A stretch of 15,911 bases of DNA, from the NCBI GenBank assembly GCA_002391275.1, contig DGSC01000012.1, positions 1 to 15,911 of the forward strand. The letters run 5' to 3'. Shown here in pieces: positions 1 to 7,500 of the stretch. Under the pieces are notes generated by a model that saw only the letters and a list, made by a program, of their open reading frames with translations, was not told the origin of the DNA and did not search any database. The position numbers were made by a program, and so were the translations under genes. The first letter of the stretch is position 1. The number at the start of each line of letters is the position of its first letter. The stretch comes from Prevotellaceae bacterium UBA4372 (GTDB taxonomy: Bacteria > Bacteroidota > Bacteroidia > Bacteroidales > Bacteroidaceae).

Positions 1-823
1 CGGTGACACCCGTCTGACCAATCTGGCGGTCGTGGTCGCAGAAGCCTGCATCCACGGCAGCACGCGAGCCGCCTACTTCGCCGTGCAGCACCTTGGCCAG
101 TTCAAAGAGCATGTCGAAACCTTCCTTCGAGCCCATGCCATAGCCACCGGCGACGACGATGGACGAGCCTTTGAGGTTGTGCTTGGCTGCCTCGACGTGG
201 TGGTCGAGGACCTTCACGACGTAAGCCTCAGCAGATACATACTTCGAGACTTCAGGGTAGACGACTTCCTTGCGGCAAGCGCCTTCGTACACGGCCTTCT
301 GCATAACGCCGGAACGCACGGTAGCCATCTGCGGACGATGCTCAGGGTTGACAATCGTGGCTACGATGTTACCGCCGAAAGCGGGACGAATCTGATAGAG
401 CAGCTGATCGTAGTGCTTGCCGCTCTTCTTGTCGTCATACTCGCCAATCTCCAGTTCTGTGCAGTCGGCCGTGAGCCCACTGGTGAGCGACGACGAAACG
501 CGTGGGCCGAGGTCGCGGCCGATAACGGTGGCGCCCATGAGGCATATCTGGGGTTGCTCCTCCTTGAAGAGGTTGACGAGGATGTCGGTATGGGGAGCCG
601 AGGTGTAGGGGAAGAGACCTTCGCCATCAAAGACGAAGAGCTTGTCGACACCATAAGGCAGGATTTGGTCTTCCACCTTGCCCTTGATGCCTGTTCCGGC
701 AACCACGGCGTGGAGTTCCACACCCAGCGTACCCGCAAGTTTGCGACCCTTGGTCAGCAATTCTTGAGACACTTCTTGTACGTGGGTGCCTTCTATTTCG
801 CAATATACAAATACGTTGTTCAT
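1..823 (-). CDS. etfA: Electron transfer flavoprotein subunit alpha, 3' end cut by window edge
   Basis: This is the alpha subunit of the soluble flavoprotein that passes electrons between acyl-CoA dehydrogenases and other redox partners. The frame is open from the ATG at 823 to the window edge, giving 274 residues that start MNNVFVYCEIEG. Residues 1 to about 190 are the N-terminal alpha/beta domain. From about 215 the FAD domain begins, with SIVVAGGYGMGSKEGF (221-236) and GGSRAAVDAGF (251-261) followed by RQIGQTG (266-272), the conserved FAD-binding stretch. Family members are usually about 310-340 residues, so roughly 50-60 are missing at the C-terminus. It follows etfB by 53 nt on the same strand and shares its promoter. 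No ferredoxin-like extension is seen at the N-terminus. The family assignment is firm; the partner dehydrogenase must lie outside the window. Confidence 0.95.
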   Translation of the reverse strand, partial: MNNVFVYCEIEGTHVQEVSQELLTKGRKLAGTLGVELHAVVAGTGIKGKVEDQILPYGVDKLFVFDGEGLFPYTSAPHTDILVNLFKEEQPQICLMGATVIGRDLGPRVSSSLTSGLTADCTELEIGEYDDKKSGKHYDQLLYQIRPAFGGNIVATIVNPEHRPQMATVRSGVMQKAVYEGACRKEVVYPEVSKYVSAEAYVVKVLDHHVEAAKHNLKGSSIVVAGGYGMGSKEGFDMLFELAKVLHGEVGGSRAAVDAGFCDHDRQIGQTGVT

Positions 824-876
824 TGTTATTATCTTTGTGGGTTAAGGTCGCCGCAGGAACGGCAACATACTGAACA

Positions 877-1746
877 TTAGCCGATAATTTTCTCTGCGAG
901 CAGTTCTTTAATCATTCCCTCGACATCAGCATCCGAAGCTGTCAGCGTCTTCGACTCCTTAGCCTGGAATACAATGTTCTTGACTGCCTTCACCTTCGTG
1001 GGCGAACCTGCGAGGCCGCACTGGTTGGGGTCGCCGTCGACGTCAGCCACGCTCCACTGATTGAGCGTCAGATAAGGGCGCTCCTCGTAGAGGTAGTCGT
1101 AAGGTGTGCCTTCAGCGGGTCGCTCCATGGGACAGGTAGCCCGTTTGTATTTCATCACGAGCTTGGCATTCTGGGGGCGACAGGGAGCAGCACTTCCGTT
1201 GACAGTGATGACAACAGGCAACGGGGCCTCAACGGTTTCTACGCCTCCGTCGATAAGGCGCTTGACAGTTGCCACGCCGTCTTTGACGCTCACCTCTTCG
1301 GCATAAGTCACTTGATTCAAGCCCAGCTTCTGAGCCACCTGCGGACCCACCTGTGCGGTGTCGCCGTCGATAGCCTGACGACCGCCGATGACGATGTCGA
1401 CGTCGCCAATCTTCTTGATAGCAGTAGCAAGCGCATAAGAGGTGGCCAGCGTGTCGGCGCCGGCAAAGAGACGGTCGGTCAGCAACCAACCCGTATCAGC
1501 GCCACGATACAAGCCTTGACGGATGATCTCACCTGCACGGGGAGGTCCCATCGTGAGGATGCCCACTGTGGAGCCTGGGTTCTGCTCCTTCAGGCGCAAC
1601 GCCTGTTCCAGTGCATTCAAGTCTTCAGGATTAAAGATAGCAGGCAGGGCAGCACGGTTGACCGTACCTTCAGCCGTCATGGCGTCCTTGCCCACGTTGC
1701 GAGTGTCTGGCACCTGCTTGGCCAGCACAACGATTTTCAATGCCAT
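877..1746 (-). CDS. etfB: Electron transfer flavoprotein subunit beta
   Basis: The beta subunit (289 aa) pairs with EtfA in the cytoplasm and carries the second nucleotide or flavin site. The start MALKIVVLAKQVPDT is typical, and the ATG at 1746 follows an A/T-rich leader. Residues 161-181 (V-x-R-x2-D-G-G-x-E-x-V-x4-P-x-V-I-T) fit the EtfB family signature as I recall it. Residues 121-135, GGRQAIDGDTAQVGP, form the nucleotide/flavin loop. They resemble anaerobic, bifurcation-type EtfBs rather than aerobic ones, which have an Asp/Asn-rich version here. The protein is somewhat longer than the usual 250-265 residues; the extra length lies around the segment at 205-250. It is the first gene of an etfB-etfA operon, and an acyl-CoA dehydrogenase gene often follows in Bacteroidota. 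Electron bifurcation is an inference. Confidence 0.96.
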   Translation of the reverse strand: MALKIVVLAKQVPDTRNVGKDAMTAEGTVNRAALPAIFNPEDLNALEQALRLKEQNPGSTVGILTMGPPRAGEIIRQGLYRGADTGWLLTDRLFAGADTLATSYALATAIKKIGDVDIVIGGRQAIDGDTAQVGPQVAQKLGLNQVTYAEEVSVKDGVATVKRLIDGGVETVEAPLPVVITVNGSAAPCRPQNAKLVMKYKRATCPMERPAEGTPYDYLYEERPYLTLNQWSVADVDGDPNQCGLAGSPTKVKAVKNIVFQAKESKTLTASDADVEGMIKELLAEKIIG

Positions 1747-1815
1747 ATATGATTTTGTTTAACGTTAAAATCTTTTTTATTATGAAAAGCTGAGCATTAG
1801 CCCATAAAAACGTGG

Positions 1816-1846
1816 CAAAGGTAAACATTTTCCATTGAATGGCAAA
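1816..1846 (-). promoter_or_regulatory. Bacteroidota-type promoter for etfBA
   Basis: On the minus strand a TTTG (-33 box, complement of 1843-1846) is followed after 19 nt by TACCTTTG (-7 box, complement of 1816-1823). This matches the known Bacteroidota consensus TTTG ... TAnnTTTG. Transcription would begin around 1805-1812, giving a leader of roughly 60 nt before the etfB ATG. No start site has been measured here. Confidence 0.7.
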
Positions 1847-1866
1847 AAGCTACAGGAAATTATTTG

Positions 1867-1874
1867 TACCTTTG
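1867..1874 (+). promoter_or_regulatory. Probable -7 box for the tandem esterase gene
   Basis: TACCTTTG matches the Bacteroidota -7 consensus TAnnTTTG and lies 47 nt upstream of the ATG at 1922. No good TTTG is seen 19-21 nt upstream; the nearest is ATTG at 1834-1837, which is too far. The promoter may therefore be weak or activator-dependent, as is common for polysaccharide-use genes. It lies about 45 bp from the oppositely directed etfBA -7 box. Confidence 0.5.
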
Positions 1875-1921
1875 CACCGTTATTATAAAAAAGAACCTAC
1901 ATTCCAACAAATAGAAACATT

Positions 1922-3571
1922 ATGAACACCCGAATGTTTGCAATGGCTTTTGCGGCACTCTTCTGTGCGCAATCCCATGCCCAACAAGCTGAATTTCGCC
2001 CGATGGACGACGAGAACAAGGTTATTGACCTGACGCTTGACAGTCTTGAAAAAGTAAAGACGGCGCGTCCCTTGGCGGGCAGCAGCCGTATAGACAACCA
2101 TCCGGTTCTGTTTCTCGTAGGCAACTCCACGATGCGCACGGGAACGAAAGGCAACGGAGACAATGGCCAATGGGGCTGGGGTTTCTATGAGCACAAGTAC
2201 TTCGACGCGGCTAAGATCACGGTGGAGAACCAGGCGCTGGGCGGTACCAGCTCACGCACATTCTACAACCAGTTGTGGCCAGACGTGAAGAAAGGTATCC
2301 GTCCGGGCGACTATGTCGTCATCGAACTTGGCCACAACGACAACGGTCCCTTCGACAGCGGACGTTGCCGTGCCACCATACGCGGCATATCGGCCACCGA
2401 CTCGCTCGTAGTGACGCTCAAGGAAGGCCCCAACAAAGGGCTTCAGGAAACCGTATGGAGCTACGGCGAATATATGCGCAAGTTCATTCGGGAAACAAGG
2501 GCGTTGGGCGCGCATCCGATACTGATGAGCCTGACGCCGAGGAAGCAGCAGTCTGATGATGGCTCTTGGCAACCCGTCCGCGTGGACAAGACCTTCGGCC
2601 TGTGGGCCCGTCAGATAGCTGAAGAGATGGACGTTCCGTTTGTGGATCTCAACGAGATTTCAGCCGGCAAATACGAGAAGATGAGCTCGTGGAAAGTCAA
2701 CTACCACTTCTACCTCGACAACATCCACACCAGCAAGTTCGGCGCCGAGCATAATGCCCGTTGCGCAGCTGAAGGCATCATGGCATGCCAGCACCCAGAG
2801 ATTCAGCCCCTGAAAGCCATGATGATCAACCTCGCCTTACCTACAACCGGCGTGAAGCGCGAAAAGGGCAAGCCCGTAGTGTTCATCACCGGCGACTCAA
2901 CCGTGAAGAATACTGACAGGGATTCCACAGGCATGTGGGGCTGGGGCTCGCAGGCCTGGCGCATCTTCGACGAGGAGAAGATCACCTATATCAATTGTGC
3001 TCAGGCCGGACGTTCCTGCCGCACCTACATCCGCGAAGGACGTTGGGAGAAGGTCTACAATGACCTGCAGGCTGGCGACTATGTGCTCATCCAGTTCGGG
3101 CACAACGACATTGGCGAGCTGCACAAGGGCAAGCATCGCGGCGACATCCCCGGCGTGGCCGACACCAACTGCGTCAGCCGCGTCACACTCAACGGTGAAG
3201 CCTTCAACGAGGTCGTCTACAGCTTCGGCTGGTACTTGCGCAAAATGATCGACGACTGCCGCGAGAAGGGTGCCACGCCCATCCTTGTCAGCCTCACACC
3301 CCGCAACGAATGGCCCGGCGGCAAGATTGAGCGCCGCAACGACTCCTACGGCAAATGGTATCGCGCCATAGCCGAAGAAACGGGCTGCGAGTTCGTAGAC
3401 CTTCACAACATCACGGCCGACGCCCTCGACGGCATAGGCTCCGAGGCCGCGAAACGTTATTACAATAACGATCACACCCACACATCGCTCGCCGGAGCAC
3501 GGCTGAATGCCATCGGCATCGCTATAGGATTGACACGCAACGCCAGTCCCTTGGCTAAGTACCTCAAATAG
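1922..3571 (+). CDS. Secreted protein with two tandem SGNH (CE12-like) esterase domains, probable rhamnogalacturonan acetylesterase
   Basis: This 549-aa protein probably removes acetyl groups from pectin-type polysaccharide in the periplasm or outside the cell. Residues 1-20 are a signal peptide (hydrophobic run FAMAFAALF, cleavage near SHA/QQ). Two related SGNH hydrolase domains follow. Domain 1 (about 58-300) has GNST (67-70, nucleophile Ser69), a Gly block ALGGTSSRTF (105-114), GHND (137-140) and DNIH (266-269). Domain 2 (about 317-549) has GDST (324-327, Ser326), AGRSCRTY (362-369), GHND (393-396) and DHTH (517-520). Both keep the Ser/Asp-x-x-His catalytic set, so both could be active. 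The doublet AGRS and the GHND block favour the CE12 rhamnogalacturonan acetylesterase family. No type IX C-terminal sorting domain or lipobox is visible. The gene stands alone, divergent from etfBA. The exact substrate is an inference. Confidence 0.85.
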   Translation: MNTRMFAMAFAALFCAQSHAQQAEFRPMDDENKVIDLTLDSLEKVKTARPLAGSSRIDNHPVLFLVGNSTMRTGTKGNGDNGQWGWGFYEHKYFDAAKITVENQALGGTSSRTFYNQLWPDVKKGIRPGDYVVIELGHNDNGPFDSGRCRATIRGISATDSLVVTLKEGPNKGLQETVWSYGEYMRKFIRETRALGAHPILMSLTPRKQQSDDGSWQPVRVDKTFGLWARQIAEEMDVPFVDLNEISAGKYEKMSSWKVNYHFYLDNIHTSKFGAEHNARCAAEGIMACQHPEIQPLKAMMINLALPTTGVKREKGKPVVFITGDSTVKNTDRDSTGMWGWGSQAWRIFDEEKITYINCAQAGRSCRTYIREGRWEKVYNDLQAGDYVLIQFGHNDIGELHKGKHRGDIPGVADTNCVSRVTLNGEAFNEVVYSFGWYLRKMIDDCREKGATPILVSLTPRNEWPGGKIERRNDSYGKWYRAIAEETGCEFVDLHNITADALDGIGSEAAKRYYNNDHTHTSLAGARLNAIGIAIGLTRNASPLAKYLK

Positions 3572-3836
3572 TTCAAGCTCTGACGCCAAGACGCAGGCAC
3601 TGACACGAGCGCAGGAATTGCTTGTTCGGTCGCGACCGAACAAGCAATTTGGTCTATCGGTTTTCGTCATGCCCCTAAGCGCATCTGCCCGAATCCGTAG
3701 CTTTTTTGGCTGTTGAGACCAAGAATATTTGTCTACGCACACAATAAAGCGAGCCTTTCACGCGTTTATATTATTGTCTTACGTGCACCCCTACGCACAA
3801 ACAACCTCTGTAGGACATCTAAACATCGACATTAAA
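3572..3836. other. Intergenic region between the esterase gene and ruvA
   Basis: These 265 bp hold the 34-bp palindrome (3616-3649) and no convincing gene. A frame with an ATG at 3729 runs into ruvA, but its 36 extra codons do not look like RuvA. A weak promoter candidate for ruvA is AATATTTG (3724-3731), one base off the -7 consensus. A TTTG at 3705-3708 upstream of it is only 15 nt away, which is short spacing. Confidence 0.5.
3616..3649. terminator. Perfect 34-bp palindrome, possible bidirectional terminator
   Basis: The arm AATTGCTTGTTCGGTCG is followed immediately by its exact reverse complement, centred between 3632 and 3633. As RNA it would fold into a stem of about 15 bp capped by CGCG. 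It starts 44 nt after the stop of the esterase gene and has only a three-T run after it. It fits a terminator of the esterase transcript, but the lack of a long U tract and the perfect symmetry also fit a protein-binding operator or a repeated palindromic element. Confidence 0.5.
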
Positions 3837-4442
3837 ATGATAGAATACATCCGCGGCCAGATTGCCGAACTCTCTCCCACCATGGCTGTGCTCGACGCCA
3901 ACGGCGTGGGCTACGGCCTGAGCATCAGCCTCAACACCTACACGGCCATCCAAGGGCTCACGGGCGACGTAAAACTCTTCGTCTGTGAAAGCATCCGCGA
4001 GGATGCCTACCAACTCTGGGGCTTTGCCACAAAGGTTGAGCGTGAACTGTTTCTGTTGCTGACGAGTGTGAGCGGCGTGGGTGGCCAGAGCGCACGTGTC
4101 ATATTGAGTTCACTGACTCCCTCCGAGCTGTGCGACGCCATCAGCCGTAGCGACGAGCGTCTGCTGAAGTCGGCCAAGGGCATAGGCGGCAAGACGGCAC
4201 AACGCATCATCGTGGAATTGAAAGACAAGATCGTAAGCCTGGGCCTCGATGCCGCTGCCGGTTCGCCCTCTTCGCAACCGCTGTCGGCAGCCAACAAGGA
4301 AGTGCAGGACGAAGCAGTTCAAGCGCTCACGATGCTCGGTTTCTCCCCCGCTCCTTCGCAGAAAGCTGTCGTAGGCATCCTGCGTGCCGAGCCTGATGCC
4401 ACCGTCGAGCGCGTCATCAAGCTTGCACTGAAGATGCTTTGA
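3837..4442 (+). CDS. ruvA: Holliday junction branch migration complex subunit RuvA
   Basis: RuvA binds four-way DNA junctions as a tetramer and loads the RuvB motor during recombination and repair. The ATG at 3837 gives 201 aa starting MIEYIRGQIAEL, the usual RuvA start and length. Residues 1-64 are the OB-fold domain (GVGYGLSIS at 23-31). Two helix-hairpin-helix motifs follow: SGVGGQSARVIL (79-90) and KGIGGKTAQRIIVEL (114-128). A flexible linker at 138-152 leads to the RuvB-binding domain III (about 153-201, with QALTMLGFSPAPSQKAV). The ATG at 3729 in the same frame was rejected because it adds residues unlike the family. The stop codon lies just before the repeat hairpin of sprA, so translation of the two genes may be coupled. 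From memory, ruvA next to sprA is a recurring arrangement in Bacteroidota. Confidence 0.97.
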   Translation: MIEYIRGQIAELSPTMAVLDANGVGYGLSISLNTYTAIQGLTGDVKLFVCESIREDAYQLWGFATKVERELFLLLTSVSGVGGQSARVILSSLTPSELCDAISRSDERLLKSAKGIGGKTAQRIIVELKDKIVSLGLDAAAGSPSSQPLSAANKEVQDEAVQALTMLGFSPAPSQKAVVGILRAEPDATVERVIKLALKML

Positions 4443-4443
4443 G

Positions 4444-4564
4444 AATGAAAAATGAAAAGTGAAAAGTGAAAAATAAGTTTTTCTTTAGAACGTTAACCCT
4501 GCATAGGTTTTACTGCCTACGCAGCATTATCTTATTTTTCACTTTTCACTTTTCACTTTTCACT
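4444..4564 (+). repeat. Inverted arrays of a 7-bp repeat spanning the sprA start and signal-peptide codons
   Basis: The left arm (4444-4477) carries four units of GAAAA[A/G]T: 4447-4453, 4454-4460, 4461-4467 and 4468-4474. The right arm (4531-4564) carries the reverse complement, A[C/T]TTTTC, also four units from 4534 to 4561. Aligned, 32 of 34 positions pair, 25 of them without a break (4453-4477 with 4531-4555), around a 53-nt loop. The left arm begins 2 nt after the ruvA stop and contains the sprA GTG start. The right arm encodes SprA residues 23-34. In mRNA this would be a long A-U-rich hairpin. Gain or loss of a 7-bp unit on the right would shift the sprA frame. Confidence 0.9.
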
Positions 4565-7500
4565 TATGCGCAGGTCGACTCCCTCCGCACCACTCCGCAG
4601 AAGACAACTCCGGAAACAGTAGAAGACCTGGACACGACGGAAATCGCCATCAAACGCCCCGACAACCTCAAGCAGGTGGCCGAGATGGACTCGCTGACTG
4701 GCTACTACCGCGTGGGCACAAAGCTCGGCACCGGCGGCTACCTCAACACGCCTATCCTGATGACACCGGAAGAGTACCAGCAGTGGAGCCTCAAGCGTTC
4801 TATGCAGAACTACTACAGGCAGCAGGGTAAGAAAGAATACGAAAGCGAGGGCAAAAACAAATTCGACTTCACCGACATGAACTTCGACCTCGGTCCTGCA
4901 GAAAAGATTTTCGGACCGGGCGGCGTCAGCATCAAGACACAAGGTTCTGCCGAGCTCAAGATGGGCGTCAACCTAAAGAAGGTGAACAATCCTTCGTTGG
5001 CGTCCAACCGTCGCAAGACCTTAGGCTTTGATTTCGACGAAAAGATCAATCTGCACGTCACGGGTAAGGTGGGCGACAAGGTAAACATGAACATCGACTA
5101 CAACACGGAAGCCACCTTCGAAGTCGACGCCCAGCAGATGCAATTGAAATACGACGGCAAAGAGGATGAAATTGTAAAGCTGGTGCAGGCCGGCAACGTG
5201 TCGATGCCCTCGAACTCCACGCTCATCCACGGCGTTTCGAGCCTCTTCGGCCTGCGCACCGACCTGCAGTTTGGCAAGCTGAAGTTGCAGACCGTCGTCA
5301 GCCAGAAGAAGTCTGCCTCGAAGAGCGTCAGCTCGAAAGGCGGGTCGCAGACAACAAACTTTGAGATATCAGCAGTCGACTATGAAGAGAACCGCCACTT
5401 CTGGCTTTCCCATTTCTTCCGCGACAACTACGACCGATGGATGCGGACATTGCCCACCATAGCCAGCGGCGTGACACTCAAGCGCGTGGAATTATGGGTG
5501 ACCAACAAAAGCGCTTCGACCCAGAACAACCGCAACCTCATCGCATTCGTCGACCTGGGTGAGGCCAAACATATATGGAACACGGCATGGAGCGGCACAG
5601 CTACCGACCAACCACAGAACCGCTCAAACGACCTCTACCAGACAATCATCAACGAGCACCCTAACGCACGCGACATCAGTCAGGCCATGAATGAGCTGGA
5701 CGCCATACCCGGTTTTGCCGGAGGTGCCGACTACGAGAAGCTGCAGAGCGCCCGTCTGCTCTCGTCGAGCGAGTACACTCTCAACACGGCTCTTGGCTAC
5801 GTGTCCCTCAATTTCCAGCTCGACCCAGACGAGGTGCTGGCTGCCGCTTTCGAATACACCTATAACGGACAAACCTATCAGGTAGGCGAATTTGCCAGCG
5901 ACCTTACAGACAACAACCAATGTCTTTTCGTAAAAGCCCTCAAAAGCACTACCAGCTCGCCGCGCATGGGCAACTGGCCTCTGATGATGAAGAACATCTA
6001 TGACCTCGGGGCCACAAGCACGCAGCGCGAGAAGTTCCGCCTTGACATTAAATTCCAAAACGACACAGCAGGTATTTATCAGACCTATCTTCCCGAAAAC
6101 CGTCTGAAAAACACTCCGCTGCTCAGGGCCATGAACCTCGACCGCCTGGACAACAACAACCGCTCAAACGCCGACGGACAATTCGACTACGTCGAGGGCT
6201 ACACCATCAGCAAAGGTCGCATCATCTTCCCCGTTGCCGAACCTTTCGGCGACCACCTGCGGCAATGGATCGGGAGCGATGCCACAGCCGACAAATACTG
6301 CTTCGACGCGCTCTACGACAGCACAAAGACCATTGCCAAACAGATGGCCGAGCAGAACAAATTCCAGCTCGTCGGACGCTATAAGGGTACGAACGGAGCA
6401 CAAATAGACCTCGGAGCCACGAGTATAGCCCCAGGCAGCGTCGTAGTGACAGCCGGTGGCATGACCCTTCAAGAGAATGTAGACTACCGCGTTGACTACT
6501 CAATGGGCATCGTCACTATCCTGAACCAAAGCATCATAGAATCGGGAACGAAAGTGAATGCCAGCGTGGAATCCAACGATACCTACGGCATGCAACGCAA
6601 GACGATGCTCGGTGTCAACTGGGACTACGAATTCTCAAAGAACTTTGTCGTAGGAGGTACGTTCCAATTCCTCAACGAACAACCGCTGACGACAAAGGTG
6701 AACATGGGCAGCGAACCACTGAAAAACACACTGTGGGGCCTGCACATGGACTGGAAGAAGGAAGCACAATGGCTGACCACAGCCCTCAATGCCATCCCTC
6801 TGCTCCACTTCTCAGCACCTTCGCAAATAGCATTCAGCGCCGACTTCGCACAGCTCATAGCCGGACAGAACCGCAAAGTGCAAGGCGGAGCCTCCTACAT
6901 GGACGACTTCGAGAATACGAAAAACCGCATGAGCATCTCGCAACCCACGATGTGGATGATGTCCTCGGTGCCTACAGCCTTCGAGGGTTCAAAACTGGTC
7001 AACGACGTGCGTAGCGGCTACCAGCGAGCCCTGTTGGCCTGGTATTATATCGACCCCATATTCACTCGTAGGAGCTCATCGCTGACACCCTCACACATCA
7101 AGAGCGACCTCAACCAGCTCTCCGACAGTTACGTGCGTGAGGTGTACGAGAGAGACCTCTACCCCAACAAGCAACTCAACTCGTACAGCGAAGCCGCATC
7201 GCTGAATGTGCTCAATCTGGCCTACTACCCCACCGAGCGCGGAGCCTACAACCTCAACCCCGATCTTGATAGCCGCGGCCGCCTGTTAAAGCCGAAAGAG
7301 AACTGGGGCGGCATGATGAGAAAGACCGACAACCCCGACTTCGAAGCCCAGAACATCGAATACATCGAGTTCTGGATGCTCGATCCTTTCCTCTACACCG
7401 GCGACGATCAAAGCTATGGAGGTGAGATGTATATCGACCTCGGCGAGGTGTCGGAAGATGTGCTCAAGGACGGAAAGAAATTTTATGAAAGCGGACTGCC

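Noticed and set aside
32..880. 282-codon plus-strand frame
   Set aside because: It is antisense to etfA, whose product matches its family along its length; the plus-strand product resembles nothing.
3453..3468. CGTTATT/AATAACG inverted repeat
   Set aside because: It is short and inside coding sequence of the esterase; expected by chance.
2897..3742. 281-codon minus-strand frame
   Set aside because: It is antisense to the second esterase domain, with no recognisable protein features; it arises from codon bias of the real gene.
3729..3836. N-terminal extension of RuvA from the ATG at 3729
   Set aside because: RuvA proteins begin at MIEYIRG; the extra 36 residues do not fit the family, and the extended length would be unusual.
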